A stretch of DNA of 64,000 nucleotides from Burkholderiaceae bacterium (GCA_017983955.1 JAGOAJ010000003.1:1-64000), one strand, 5' to 3'; counted from the first letter of the stretch, positions 46,460 to 56,154 are shown. Numbers and translations: made by a program. Notes: generated by a model from the sequence alone, not told the origin.

Positions 46460-47896
46460 ATGTGTAGTAATGGAAAGGGTAGTGTGCGCGGGGTTGTGGC
46501 TACGGTGTTGGTTGTTGGTATCACCGCTACTGCGGGGGCGCAGCCGGTAAGGCCGGTGGGTGACACCACGGCAGAGCAAGCAGCGGGCATTTCATCAACG
46601 GCCACGGATGGTGTGGCGCTGGATATGCAGACGGGGGTGGACAGGGCGGTGAACTGGCACCCCTTGATGCGGCACGCCCAGGGTCAACTGCTTCAGACTG
46701 GCGAAGGGATTGAGGCCGCGCGTGCGGGGTATTACCCACGCATCAGCGCTGGCGTCAACACACGTACTGGCAATCAGAACTTGACCGGGTATGACAGTCG
46801 TCATGCGCACAGGGCAGAAATCACGGTGCAGCAGACGCTATACGATTTTGGCAAGGTTGGCAGTGAAGTTGGCCGTGCGCAAGCCTCTAGTGACGTGGCG
46901 CGTGCCAGCGTGTTGTTGTCGTTAGACGAAGTCGTGCGTAATACAGCTCAGGCGTGGATAGAGATACGCCGACAGCAAGCGCTGGTCAAGGTGGCCCAAG
47001 AGCAGGTCGAGGCGGTCGAGGATCTGGCCCAGTTGGCGCAAACGCGTGAAGCCGAGGGCGCAAGCACATACTCCGATACCATACAGGCGCGCGCCCGTGT
47101 CGAAGCCGCGCAAGTCAGTCTGCTGACGGCACAGTCACAGGTGATGCGGTGGCGCACTACGCTGATGAACTGGGTGGGTGGCCGCAGCTTACCGCAAGTC
47201 GCGGGGGAACCGGTGGCTGGTTTGGATCGTGTTTGTGCACAGACGGCGTCCGTCAACCCGCAGGAGGCTGCGGCTTTGGTGTCTGCAGCATCGGCGGTGC
47301 AAGTGGCCGAGGCACAGCTGACCGTAGCGCGTGCTGGAGTGGACGTGGCCAAGTCCCAGGAACGGCCGACACTGTCTGTGGATGCCTCGGCCGGGCGCGG
47401 ACTGAACTCGGGCTCGCGCCGACCGGGTGAGTCGGCAGCGGATGCGACGGTTATGTTGAATTTTTCGATGCCCTTGTATCAGGGGGGGCGATTGAAGGCT
47501 GATAGACGGGCGGCTGAATACGCTGTGCAAACGGCCCGTGCCGCCCTTGAGCAAACGCGGCTAAATGCTGACCAGGGATTGCAGGATGCAGCCTTGTCCT
47601 GGCGCGAGAATGTCAGCCGGATAAAGATACAGGCCACACGTGAAGAGAGCATGCGTATCACGCGCACCTTATATCGCGAACAATACCTGCAATTGGGCAC
47701 ACGCAGTTTGCTGGACTTGCTCAACGCTGAGCAGGAATATCACGCCGCGCGCAGTGACCAGATCGATAGCGAACACAATATGTACCGCAGCGGCGTAGAT
47801 TGTCTGTACTACACCGGCCAATCGCGAGTGGTCTTTGGCCTGGACGAGGCGGCCGCCCGATCATTGGGCGCTACAAACGGGTTGGAGGGGCGTTGA
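46460..47896 (+). CDS. TolC-family outer-membrane channel of the T1SS
   Basis: The product of up to 478 aa has a signal peptide (VVATVLVVGITATAGA-Q) and the repeated TolC coiled-coil pattern: PLMRHAQGQLLQTGEGIEAARAGYYPRIS split as two halves, VQQTLYDFGKVGSE, and NFSMPLYQGGRLKADR. It provides the outer-membrane pore for the adhesin. The start is uncertain: ATG 46460 has no ribosome site nearby, whereas GTG 46484 has GGAAAGGG five to six bases upstream and gives a cleaner signal peptide. Its stop overlaps the ABC gene by one base. Confidence 0.9.
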   Translation: MCSNGKGSVRGVVATVLVVGITATAGAQPVRPVGDTTAEQAAGISSTATDGVALDMQTGVDRAVNWHPLMRHAQGQLLQTGEGIEAARAGYYPRISAGVNTRTGNQNLTGYDSRHAHRAEITVQQTLYDFGKVGSEVGRAQASSDVARASVLLSLDEVVRNTAQAWIEIRRQQALVKVAQEQVEAVEDLAQLAQTREAEGASTYSDTIQARARVEAAQVSLLTAQSQVMRWRTTLMNWVGGRSLPQVAGEPVAGLDRVCAQTASVNPQEAAALVSAASAVQVAEAQLTVARAGVDVAKSQERPTLSVDASAGRGLNSGSRRPGESAADATVMLNFSMPLYQGGRLKADRRAAEYAVQTARAALEQTRLNADQGLQDAALSWRENVSRIKIQATREESMRITRTLYREQYLQLGTRSLLDLLNAEQEYHAARSDQIDSEHNMYRSGVDCLYYTGQSRVVFGLDEAAARSLGATNGLEGR

Positions 47897-50082
47897 TGAC
47901 TGAGCCTATCCAGCTTGCTGAAGTTCGGTCGAACCGTCAGTCTTTGTCTCTGCCCTTGGACGGTTGGCTGGACGCCATCATGTCGATGTCGGCACACTAT
48001 CACCTGAATGCATCGCGGGAACGGTTGCGAGTGGTGATTAATTGGGGCAGTCATCAGGCCTTGCAGGAGAACGTCAGTGAGGCGGCACGCCAGGCAGGCT
48101 TGACTTTTCGCTGGGTCAAGCCGCGACTACAAGGATTAACGAGTTGGCGTTTGCCTGTGGCCGTACAGCTGCATGGTGGGCAGGTGGCGGTGGTAACGAC
48201 GATTACCGACGAAGGCCTGGGGCTGATCTACAGCGGTGACCAGGGGGCGTCGTCCATTATCGAGGCTGAAAAGCTTCAGGCATCTGTTGTTTCCATGGCA
48301 GTGATGCGTCCGATCCGTTCGGTCCCGGACTCGCGTGTGGATGACTATATCAAGCCAGTCCAGAAACATTGGTTGCGCAGTATTGTGTTCGCGGATTTGC
48401 GACCGTATGCCCACGTTTTCGTCGCTTCATTTGTGGCCAACCTGATGGCTTTGGCAAGCATAATTTTCTCCATGCAGGTATACGATAGGGTGGTACCCGC
48501 CCAGTCCAAGCCTACCTTGTATGTACTGTTTGCCGGGGTTATGTTGGCGATTTTGTTGGGGTGGGCGTTACGTAATGCCCGCATGCACATTATCGACGTG
48601 CTGGGCAAGCGCGCCGATTTGCGTATTTCAGATCGGGTATTTGGTCATGCCTTGCGTGTGCGCAACACGGCGCGCCCACGGGCGACGGGGACCTTCATTT
48701 CGCAGTTGCGTGAGCTTGAGCCTGTACGCGACATGCTGACTTCCACCACAGTAAGCGCCATTGCCGATCTGCCGTTCTTTTTGCTGTTCTGCGTTATTTT
48801 TTGGTATATAGCAGGCAGCCTGGTGTGGGTGCCGCTGGCGGCATTTGTGCTGTTGATCGTGCCTAGCCTTCTTGCGCAGCGTCGCTTGCGTGCCTTGGCG
48901 CAAGAAGGTACGCGTGAATCTTCTTTACGCAATGCTATGTTGGTCGAGGCAGTTCAGGGCATAGAGGATATCAAGCTGCTGCAGGCCGAGCCCGGTTTTC
49001 AGAATCAGTGGAATCATTACAACGCTGTCAATGCAGACTCCAGCTTGCGCATGCGCACATTGCTCAACTGGCTTAACAACTGGACGCAGACCGTGCAAGG
49101 AGCCGCTTTTGTTTTTGTGGTTTTCTTTGGGGCGCCCTTGGTGATGACTGGCGACATGAGCACGGGTGTATTGGTTGCCGCGTCGATTCTGTCGACCCGT
49201 ATGTTGGCGCCATTAGCTGGAGTGACGCAGGTGCTCAACCGCTGGCAGCAGGCTAAGGTAGCCAGCACGGCGCTGGACCAGTTGATGGGCTTGCCAGTAG
49301 ACCATGCACCTGACAGTACACGTGTGCACCGGCCCGCTTTGATGGGCAACTATGACGTGCGCCAGGCGGTGTTCAGCCACGACGGCAAGACTCCAGCCCT
49401 GAGGGTGCGCCAGTTGAGCATACGACCCGGCGAACGGGTTGCGGTGCTGGGCCGCAATGGAGCTGGCAAGTCGACGTTGTTGCAAGCCTTGTCGGGCCTG
49501 CTCGAACCACAAATGGGTACCGTGCTTCTGGATGATGTGGCGCTTGCCCATATTGATCCAGACGACGTGCGTCGGGATGTGACCTTGCTGACTCAGCACG
49601 CACGTTTGTTTCATGGGTCCCTACGAGAGAATCTTAAACTGGGCGCGCCTCATTCTAGCGATGCGGAGATTGTCGCGTCCTTGCAGTCGGTTGGAGCCTG
49701 GCGATTTGTGCAGCAATTGCCGCTGGGACTCGATTATCCAGTGCAAGAAGGTGGCATGGGGTTGTCGGGCGGGCAGCGTCAAAGCCTGCTGTTGGCGCGC
49801 TTGTTGTTACGTAATCCGACGGTATTGCTGCTTGATGAGCCTACCGCCATGCTGGACGAGGTGGCTGAACGCGCTGTCATCGAACAGTTACAAAGCATGG
49901 CGACTGGGCGGACTCTGGTCGTTGCGACCCATAGGCCCGCCTTGCTTGATGTCGTGGACCGAGTGATTGTGCTGGAGGCCGGAGCCGTTGTGATGGATGG
50001 GCCGCGAGACCACGTACTGGAGTCCTTGCGCAAGGGGCCGCAGCCGCCTATGGCGGCTGCGCAGGCTGGGGGTCAAGCATAA
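47896..50082 (+). CDS. T1SS ABC transporter (LapB type)
   Basis: This 728-aa inner-membrane exporter has a degenerate peptidase-C39-like N-terminal domain (about 1-140) without the catalytic Cys, so it binds but does not cut its cargo. A six-helix transmembrane domain follows (includes FSMQVYDRVVPAQSKPTLYV), then the ATPase: Walker A GRNGAGKST, signature LSGGQRQS and Walker B VLLLDEPTAMLD. This architecture is that of LapB/RTX-adhesin exporters. It overlaps the TolC and HlyD genes by one base each. Confidence 0.93.
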   Translation: MTEPIQLAEVRSNRQSLSLPLDGWLDAIMSMSAHYHLNASRERLRVVINWGSHQALQENVSEAARQAGLTFRWVKPRLQGLTSWRLPVAVQLHGGQVAVVTTITDEGLGLIYSGDQGASSIIEAEKLQASVVSMAVMRPIRSVPDSRVDDYIKPVQKHWLRSIVFADLRPYAHVFVASFVANLMALASIIFSMQVYDRVVPAQSKPTLYVLFAGVMLAILLGWALRNARMHIIDVLGKRADLRISDRVFGHALRVRNTARPRATGTFISQLRELEPVRDMLTSTTVSAIADLPFFLLFCVIFWYIAGSLVWVPLAAFVLLIVPSLLAQRRLRALAQEGTRESSLRNAMLVEAVQGIEDIKLLQAEPGFQNQWNHYNAVNADSSLRMRTLLNWLNNWTQTVQGAAFVFVVFFGAPLVMTGDMSTGVLVAASILSTRMLAPLAGVTQVLNRWQQAKVASTALDQLMGLPVDHAPDSTRVHRPALMGNYDVRQAVFSHDGKTPALRVRQLSIRPGERVAVLGRNGAGKSTLLQALSGLLEPQMGTVLLDDVALAHIDPDDVRRDVTLLTQHARLFHGSLRENLKLGAPHSSDAEIVASLQSVGAWRFVQQLPLGLDYPVQEGGMGLSGGQRQSLLLARLLLRNPTVLLLDEPTAMLDEVAERAVIEQLQSMATGRTLVVATHRPALLDVVDRVIVLEAGAVVMDGPRDHVLESLRKGPQPPMAAAQAGGQA

Positions 50083-51317
50083 TGTCCAAACCCAACTTAG
50101 ACTTGGCAATGCCCTCGTCACCGGGGTTGATTCCCCCTTCTACAATGGTTTTATCCAGCCTGGACGAGATCGACGATTTGCGCGCTAGCGGAGCAGGGCG
50201 GGTAGTCTGGTGGCTAGTGCTGTTTTTTGCGCTCTTTTTCATCTGGGCATGGTTTTTTGAGATCGATGAGGTGTCCACCGGTTCCGGCAAGGTGATACCA
50301 AGCTCGCGTGAGCAGCTTATTCAGTCGCTTGAAGGCGGACTTCTTGTTGAGCAGCGGGTGCGCGAGGGTGACATCGTTGAAAAAGGGCAGGTGCTGGCAC
50401 GCCTGGATCCGACTCGGGGTGAATCGAGCGTGGAAGAGACGGCGGCACGTTATCGCGCTGCCCTTGCCAGCAGCACGCGCTTGCGCGCAGAGATTAGCAA
50501 TAGTGACGACTTGGTGTTTCCGGCTGAGTTGCAGACCTACCCAGAGTTACGTGAGTCCGAGTTGGCGTTGTTCCACTCGCGTCGAACTAGTCTTAATGAA
50601 ACGCTGGCGGGTTTGGACAAAGCGCTGAAACTGGCTAATAGGGAGCTGGACATCACACGCAGACTGGCGAAAAGCGGTGCGGCCAGCAACGTCGAACTGA
50701 TCAGGCTGCAACGGCAAAGTGCAGATCTGGAGTTAAAGATAGCCGAAACTCGGTCTAATTACATCGTGCGTGGCGGTGAGGAGTTCGCCAAGGCTGACGC
50801 CGAAGTCAATTCGCTTTCCTCGGTGATCCGTGGACGGGCATTTACTCTTGAACGCATGACTTTTTACTCACCCGTGCGAGGCATAGTGAAAAGCATAGAC
50901 ATCACGACGATTGGCGGGGTAGTTCCACCTAACGGCTCCATGATGACCATAGTTCCAATGGATGATCAATTGCTGATCGAAGCCAGGATCTCGCCACGAG
51001 ACATTGCGTTTATTCATCCTGGGCAAGAGGCGTTGATCAAAGTCACGGCTTATGACTATGCGATTTATGGTGGACTCAAGGGACATATTGCCACCATTTC
51101 GCCTGACACGGTGCGTGACGAGATCCAGCCTGAGGTCGTCTACTACCCGGTCCTTGTGCGCACCGATTCGGATGTATTGGTCAATGAAGCCGGTAAGCAG
51201 TTTCCGATCGTACCGGGCATGATCACGACGGCCGATATCCGTACAGGCAAGAAGACCGTATGGGATTACTTGACCAAGCCCTTTAATAAGGCTGGCGAAG
51301 CTCTTCGGGAACGCTAA
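50082..51317 (+). CDS. T1SS membrane-fusion protein (HlyD/LapC type)
   Basis: This 411-aa protein spans the periplasm between the ABC exporter and TolC. It has an N-terminal membrane helix (WWLVLFFALFFIWAWFFEID), a lipoyl-like half motif (GSGKVIPSSREQLIQSLEGG), a long coiled coil, and the HlyD-family C-terminal domain (FYSPVRGIVKSIDITTIGGV, VTAYDYAIYGGLKG). It ends the T1SS trio and overlaps the ABC gene by one base. Confidence 0.94.
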   Translation: MSKPNLDLAMPSSPGLIPPSTMVLSSLDEIDDLRASGAGRVVWWLVLFFALFFIWAWFFEIDEVSTGSGKVIPSSREQLIQSLEGGLLVEQRVREGDIVEKGQVLARLDPTRGESSVEETAARYRAALASSTRLRAEISNSDDLVFPAELQTYPELRESELALFHSRRTSLNETLAGLDKALKLANRELDITRRLAKSGAASNVELIRLQRQSADLELKIAETRSNYIVRGGEEFAKADAEVNSLSSVIRGRAFTLERMTFYSPVRGIVKSIDITTIGGVVPPNGSMMTIVPMDDQLLIEARISPRDIAFIHPGQEALIKVTAYDYAIYGGLKGHIATISPDTVRDEIQPEVVYYPVLVRTDSDVLVNEAGKQFPIVPGMITTADIRTGKKTVWDYLTKPFNKAGEALRER

Positions 51318-51362
51318 TTATCGGCAGTTCTACGCAAATTTATATACAAAAAAGGACGCTTT

Positions 51363-51812
51363 ATGAACGCAGGAATGTTTATCACGGGCCACGCTGTGCG
51401 AGTGGCCGTCGTCGTATTGGCCGGATTGCTAGCTACAGGCGTAACGCAGGCGCGCTCTAATCCGGTGGACCCGATTAGCAATCCGAATGGGTTGGAATAC
51501 TCGGATATCAAGATGAATATTCCAGATTATGATGAACCTTTCCGGCGTGATGGCGTAATGTCCAGAACCGAAGTGTTCAGGCAAATAAAGTCGGGCGTGT
51601 TGGGCAATGAGGTGGAGGCGTTAATCGGCAAGCCATTGAACGAATCGAGTGTCAGAGAATGGAACTACACCTTTAAGTTTGTTCTGCCGCAGTCAAAAAA
51701 CTATATGGTGTGCCAGTACAAGGTAGTATTCGATTCTGCACAAAAGGTACTTGAAACGGTCTGGCGCCGTGAACAGTGCTTAGATATCGTGTCTACGGGG
51801 TCGGCTGGATAG
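51363..51812 (+). CDS. BamE/SmpA-like exported protein
   Basis: This 149-aa protein has a signal peptide (AVVVLAGLLATGVTQA) and a C-terminal BamE/OmlA-like fold: VMSRTEVFRQIKSGVLGNEVEAL split around LIGKPLNESSVREWNY and VCQYKVVFDSAQKVLETVWR. No lipobox Cys is present in the signal, unlike BamE. Similar small proteins accompany T1SS adhesin operons in several proteobacteria, presumably helping the outer-membrane steps. AAAGGA is upstream of ATG 51363. It follows hlyD after 45 bases. Confidence 0.75.
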   Translation: MNAGMFITGHAVRVAVVVLAGLLATGVTQARSNPVDPISNPNGLEYSDIKMNIPDYDEPFRRDGVMSRTEVFRQIKSGVLGNEVEALIGKPLNESSVREWNYTFKFVLPQSKNYMVCQYKVVFDSAQKVLETVWRREQCLDIVSTGSAG

Positions 51813-51840
51813 TGCTTTATCCGATAAAGGAAGGTGAACG

Positions 51841-51867
51841 ATGAGTAGAGGTGGAAGTTGGTCATGA
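51841..51867 (+). CDS. Eight-residue leader ORF before the histidine kinase
   Basis: ATG 51841 has a strong ribosome site (AAGGAAGG) upstream; the ORF reads MSRGGSWS and its TGA overlaps the kinase ATG as ATGA. Such short leaders can couple or limit translation of the following gene. Its use is inferred from position only. Confidence 0.35.
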   Translation: MSRGGSWS

Positions 51868-53513
51868 ACAACTCCAGTACCATCCTGGCACTCAGCCATC
51901 CGCTGGTCGTTATCCTGATTGGGGTCGCCCTTTTAGCCTTATGGCGAAACGACGCCCGCCATCCGCGGTATTTGCTTTATTTTGGACTGAGCTACTTGGC
52001 TTATAGCTTTGGCGTTACATCACAGATTCTTCTTGTGCCTACAAGCCATGTGTTGAATGTGATCTTTAGCGGCGTGATGTACCTGCTTGCTGCAACGTTT
52101 ATCGCACAGGGCGTTATAGCCCTTTCGGATAGCGTACACAGATATAGGGTACCTATTGCGATTATGCTTTTGGGCATTGCGTCTCGCACGTACTTCCTTC
52201 TGGTAGAGGAAAGTGGTCCGATGCGCTTATATTGCCTGCACGGAGCAGTCTTTCTGCTTTTCCTTCATGCCACCTGGGTCTCACGAGGCCTGCGCAGCGG
52301 CTTGTTAGCCGAGAGGGTTGCTTATTACGCCTTCGTCTTGTTTACGCTCACCACTCCGCTTAGAACCTTGCTTGTTGCGATCAGACCTACCGACAGCTAT
52401 GGGTTTGATGTTAGCACCTACTGGGCCGTAACCAAGATATCCATTTATGCCTTCTCTTTGATATTTGGCCTTGCTCTGATCATAACGATCATTCAACGGA
52501 GCTCTAGGGCGACGCAAGCCATCGATGAGAACCTGAATCTGATCAGCCACGACTTACGAGCGCCACTGGCGACCATTGTTGGAAACTTACGTCTACTTCA
52601 GAAAACGGCTACGCCCGAGCAAAGGGCACATATGCAAGCAATTGAACGCAGCACCCAGTATCAAGACTCGCTGATTGGAGATATTCTCGCGGGCAAGCAA
52701 GAGGACTTCCAGCCATTGCAAGTTAACCCAGACTTTATGAGCGTAAAGCTTCTCCTTGCGGACCTGCGCTTACATGGTCACAGTTGGTGCCTGCAACGCA
52801 ACAGTCTCTTCTCGATTAAGGTTCTCACCGCTCTGCCCAGTCAGATCCGCACCGACGAGCGTCGATTAAAGCAAGTGCTGCTTAATTTGTTGTCAAATGC
52901 CGCGCTTGCGACACGCAATGGCGATGTTCAGTTGCGTGTAAATACATTGGTCGAAAAACCAGGGTGGGCGCGGATTCGTTTCGAGATTCAGGACAACGGG
53001 CTAGGTATTGATGATCATCAGCAATCACACCTCTTCAGTCCTCACCAACGCTTCGATACTGAACGGCCAGGTACTGGCCTTGGACTATACATTGCGCAAC
53101 GAATTACCAATAATTTGGGTGGCGTACTGGCAGTCAGCAGCGAACCAGGAAAAGGTAGCTGCTTTTCACTGGAACTAGGGGTTCCGATATGCGAAGACGC
53201 TTCTATACCCGCAGGATGGCAACCGATCTTATTGCCTTCGAATGTACCTGTTGGACCATCTGATCCGATCCAGGAAGCTCTGGTACACACGACAACAGAG
53301 CAGGAGCCGTGTCGCCGCCGCATGCCCTCAAAAGAATCCTGTCAGCAGTTAGCCATATATGCCAGGGAAGGCGGCTATAGCGACATTGAGCACTGGATCA
53401 AATCAGCGATCCCAGTAGAGCCTGGCTACCAAGACTTCCGGTCTGCGGTCCAGGCCGCTCTTGAACGTATGGATTTTGATGAAATTCAAGCCCTTGCTCA
53501 AACATATGAGTAA
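51864..53513 (+). CDS. Membrane histidine kinase of the adhesin module
   Basis: This 549-aa kinase has seven or so hydrophobic segments in its first 210 residues (starts NSSTILALSHPLVVILIGVA) and no large periplasmic domain. Then come HisKA (LISHDLRAPLATIVGNLRLL), HATPase N box NLLSNAALATR, G1 DNGLGI and G2 GTGLGLYIA. A C-terminal extension of about 75 residues (ESCQQLAIYAREGGYSDIEHW) is uncommon; it is similar to tails seen on some hybrid kinases. No receiver is adjacent; the orphan REC-AraC regulator at 35096 lies at the other end of the module and is its likely partner. Confidence 0.88.
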   Translation: MNNSSTILALSHPLVVILIGVALLALWRNDARHPRYLLYFGLSYLAYSFGVTSQILLVPTSHVLNVIFSGVMYLLAATFIAQGVIALSDSVHRYRVPIAIMLLGIASRTYFLLVEESGPMRLYCLHGAVFLLFLHATWVSRGLRSGLLAERVAYYAFVLFTLTTPLRTLLVAIRPTDSYGFDVSTYWAVTKISIYAFSLIFGLALIITIIQRSSRATQAIDENLNLISHDLRAPLATIVGNLRLLQKTATPEQRAHMQAIERSTQYQDSLIGDILAGKQEDFQPLQVNPDFMSVKLLLADLRLHGHSWCLQRNSLFSIKVLTALPSQIRTDERRLKQVLLNLLSNAALATRNGDVQLRVNTLVEKPGWARIRFEIQDNGLGIDDHQQSHLFSPHQRFDTERPGTGLGLYIAQRITNNLGGVLAVSSEPGKGSCFSLELGVPICEDASIPAGWQPILLPSNVPVGPSDPIQEALVHTTTEQEPCRRRMPSKESCQQLAIYAREGGYSDIEHWIKSAIPVEPGYQDFRSAVQAALERMDFDEIQALAQTYE

Positions 53514-53633
53514 CGGTCCGGCCAATTTTTAACCATCTTACATGTTCAAGAATTACCCCTGGATACGGCTATCTACGTAGTTCCCGAAGCGACTAAAACA
53601 ACCCACTTAACCACTTTTAACAACCCATCCGAC

Positions 53634-53659
53634 CTACGCTAACCATTTTCGGAGCGTAG
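53634..53659 (+). promoter_or_regulatory. Hairpin overlapping the comEC ribosome site
   Basis: CTACGCT (53634-53640) and AGCGTAG (53653-53659) can pair; the GGAG ribosome site (53651-53654) is partly in the stem, which ends two bases before GTG 53662. Pairing could lower comEC translation. Short stem, so uncertain. Confidence 0.35.
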
Positions 53660-53661
53660 CC

Positions 53662-56154
53662 GTGACGGGGCGTCTTACTCTGTTGGCTTTTGTCGCGGCC
53701 ACCGCCGTGGTGCATCGCTTGCTAGCCATGCCTGGACCGGAGGCGTGGATGCTGGGCAGTTTGGCACTGCTTGTCGTGTCCATGCTGGTTTTCCTGCTAG
53801 CCAGCCGCTATCGCTGGCGTATTCTGCTACCACTACTGGCAGGAGCGTTAGGGCTGGTCATGACCATAACGCGGGTGGAACACCGCTTGGCCGACGTCTT
53901 GGCCCCAGACAATGAAAACAAAGTCAGCCGTGTGGTGTTGCGCATTGCTGAATTACCCCGGCTAGCCCCAGATAGCCGTCATTTTCAGGCGGACGTGATT
54001 TCTTCCAAGCCAGAGGGTGTGCCTACGCGCATACAGGTGTCCTGGGCGGCGGCTCAGTGGAGCGGTCCTTATGGCAATACCAATAAGCCAGCGGCAGATT
54101 TCCCGGAGCTGATTCCTGGTCAGGTCTGGAGGATGTCCCTGACCTTGAAGCCGCCGCATGGGCTGCGTAATCCGAACGCCTTTGACTATGAAGCGTATGC
54201 TTTTGCGCAAGGCATCAGGGCGACGGGCTCGGTCAGGGGGACGCCGGTGTATCTGTATGACCAGCCCTGGGCTAATTTGGGGGTGGTGGCCCAAAGGGCT
54301 CGCCATTATGTGCGTCGGGCCATGCTGCCGTATGTACAGGACAAACGTTACGGTGCCGTGTTGCTGGCGTTGAGCATAGGCGATCAAGCCAGCGTGGATG
54401 CAGCCGACTGGTTGGTGTTTAACCGTACAGGAATTACCCACCTGGTTTCCATCAGCGGAACCCACATTACCCTGATTGCCGCACTGGGGGGCAGCTTGAT
54501 GGCGTGGCTGTGGCGCCGTCTGCGTTTTCGTGGGCGCTTGCTGGCTGAGTATCTGCCTGCGCAAATTGTAGGGGCGTGGTCGGCCTTGCTGATTGCTTGG
54601 TTGTATTGTTTGCTGGCAGGGTGGGGTGTGCCTGCGCGTCGTACCTTTTTGATGCTGGCGGTACTGGCGGTGGCGTATGTCGTGCGCCTGCCTTTGAATG
54701 CCACGCGTTTGTTATTACTGGCGGCGTTTGCCGTGGTGATACTGGACCCCTGGGCTTTGATCAGTGCGGGGTTTTGGTTGTCGTTTGGCGCGGTAGGCAT
54801 ATTGATGGCCTGCGCGGGATGGCAAGGTTATGCGGTGGATCAGCCCGCTGTAACCGCCCGCCATAGGCGTTGGACACAGCCTGTGTTGGTGGCGACGCGT
54901 TTGCAATTGATCATTTCAGCAGGTTTGATGCCCTTGCTGGCGCTGTTGTTCCACGAGGTATCGCTGATATCCCCTGTGGCGAACGCCTACGCCATACCGC
55001 TGGTTAGTCTGGTGGTGACGCCTGTGTCATTGCTGTTGGCGACGTTCGCCTTGGTACCCGGCCTGGAAATCCTGGCCGCTGGCGCTGTGTGGCTAGGTCA
55101 CGGTGTGTTGCATGCCATGATGGTGCCCACGCAATGGCTGGGTCAACTGGATGCTGCCAGTGTTAGTGTGGCGGCGGCTCCGGTGGTCGCTACGGCGCTG
55201 GGCTTGGCGGGTTTAGTCTGGGCCTTGATGCCCTATGGATTGCCGGGCCGCCATCTGGCCTGGTTGTTGATGATGCCTGCTTTGTTTTGGCAGCCCAAAC
55301 GGCCTGCCATTGGGGACTGGGATTTATATGCGTTGGATGTGGGCCAGGCCAGCGCGATTGTGGTGCGCACCGCCGGGCATACTGTGTTGTTTGATACCGG
55401 CGTGCGTAGCAGCCCCAGTTCGGATAGCGGCGCCAGGGTGGTCTGGCCTTTTTTGCGTAGTTTGGGGATCAGGTCCTTGGATGTGATGGTGGTATCCCAT
55501 GCTGACATAGATCACGCTGGTGGCATGCGCAGCGTATTAGATGCCATGCATGTGCAGCAGGCTTATGCGTCTTTTGATATACCCGCCTACCTGGCCCGCG
55601 AGGCCCGCCTAATGGGGCAGCCGGACTTGTCGGTGAACTTGCCGTTGGCGCTTGAATCTTGCCGCTATGGCCAGCAGTGGCGTATAGACAATGTAGACTT
55701 TGAGTTTTTATGGTCAGCACAAGCAGGGACACTAGGGGCGGGGCGAAAAGCGGCCAAGAAAAATAGTAAAAATGACCAAGGCTGTGTGCTCAAAATCAGC
55801 GGCCAACATCACACGGCCTTATTGCCTGGCGATATAGGTGAGAAATCGGAACATGCTCTGGTGGAACGTGGGTTGTCGCCGGTGGATGTGGTGCTGGCTA
55901 GCCATCACGGTTCCAAGACTTCATCGTCAGCGGCTTTGGTGGGGGCTGTGCAAGCCCAGCATGTGATTGCACAGGTGGGAGCCTGGAGCCGCTATGGCCA
56001 TCCTCATGCCACGATAGAGGGGCGCTGGCGTAGCGCAGGAGCGCAATTCTGGCGTTCTGATCAGCATGGCGCGGTGCATATTGCCTCCAGTAAGCAAGGC
56101 TTGGTGGTCCAGGCTGAACGACAGGTAAATAGGCGATATTGGCAACACTATTAA
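53662..56154 (+). CDS. comEC: DNA uptake channel ComEC
   Basis: This 830-aa protein starts at a GTG (53662). It has an N-terminal OB-like soluble domain (DUF4131), a competence domain with many transmembrane helices (HLVSISGTHITLIAALGGSL is typical) and a C-terminal metallo-beta-lactamase-like domain (LDVGQASAIVVRTAGHTVLFDTG; metal motif SHADIDHAGG; ASHHGSKTSSS). It forms the inner-membrane channel for transforming DNA. A 75-base relic of part of this gene lies 20 kb upstream. The gene looks intact. From memory it directly follows tatD in relatives. Confidence 0.95.
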   Translation: MTGRLTLLAFVAATAVVHRLLAMPGPEAWMLGSLALLVVSMLVFLLASRYRWRILLPLLAGALGLVMTITRVEHRLADVLAPDNENKVSRVVLRIAELPRLAPDSRHFQADVISSKPEGVPTRIQVSWAAAQWSGPYGNTNKPAADFPELIPGQVWRMSLTLKPPHGLRNPNAFDYEAYAFAQGIRATGSVRGTPVYLYDQPWANLGVVAQRARHYVRRAMLPYVQDKRYGAVLLALSIGDQASVDAADWLVFNRTGITHLVSISGTHITLIAALGGSLMAWLWRRLRFRGRLLAEYLPAQIVGAWSALLIAWLYCLLAGWGVPARRTFLMLAVLAVAYVVRLPLNATRLLLLAAFAVVILDPWALISAGFWLSFGAVGILMACAGWQGYAVDQPAVTARHRRWTQPVLVATRLQLIISAGLMPLLALLFHEVSLISPVANAYAIPLVSLVVTPVSLLLATFALVPGLEILAAGAVWLGHGVLHAMMVPTQWLGQLDAASVSVAAAPVVATALGLAGLVWALMPYGLPGRHLAWLLMMPALFWQPKRPAIGDWDLYALDVGQASAIVVRTAGHTVLFDTGVRSSPSSDSGARVVWPFLRSLGIRSLDVMVVSHADIDHAGGMRSVLDAMHVQQAYASFDIPAYLAREARLMGQPDLSVNLPLALESCRYGQQWRIDNVDFEFLWSAQAGTLGAGRKAAKKNSKNDQGCVLKISGQHHTALLPGDIGEKSEHALVERGLSPVDVVLASHHGSKTSSSAALVGAVQAQHVIAQVGAWSRYGHPHATIEGRWRSAGAQFWRSDQHGAVHIASSKQGLVVQAERQVNRRYWQHY

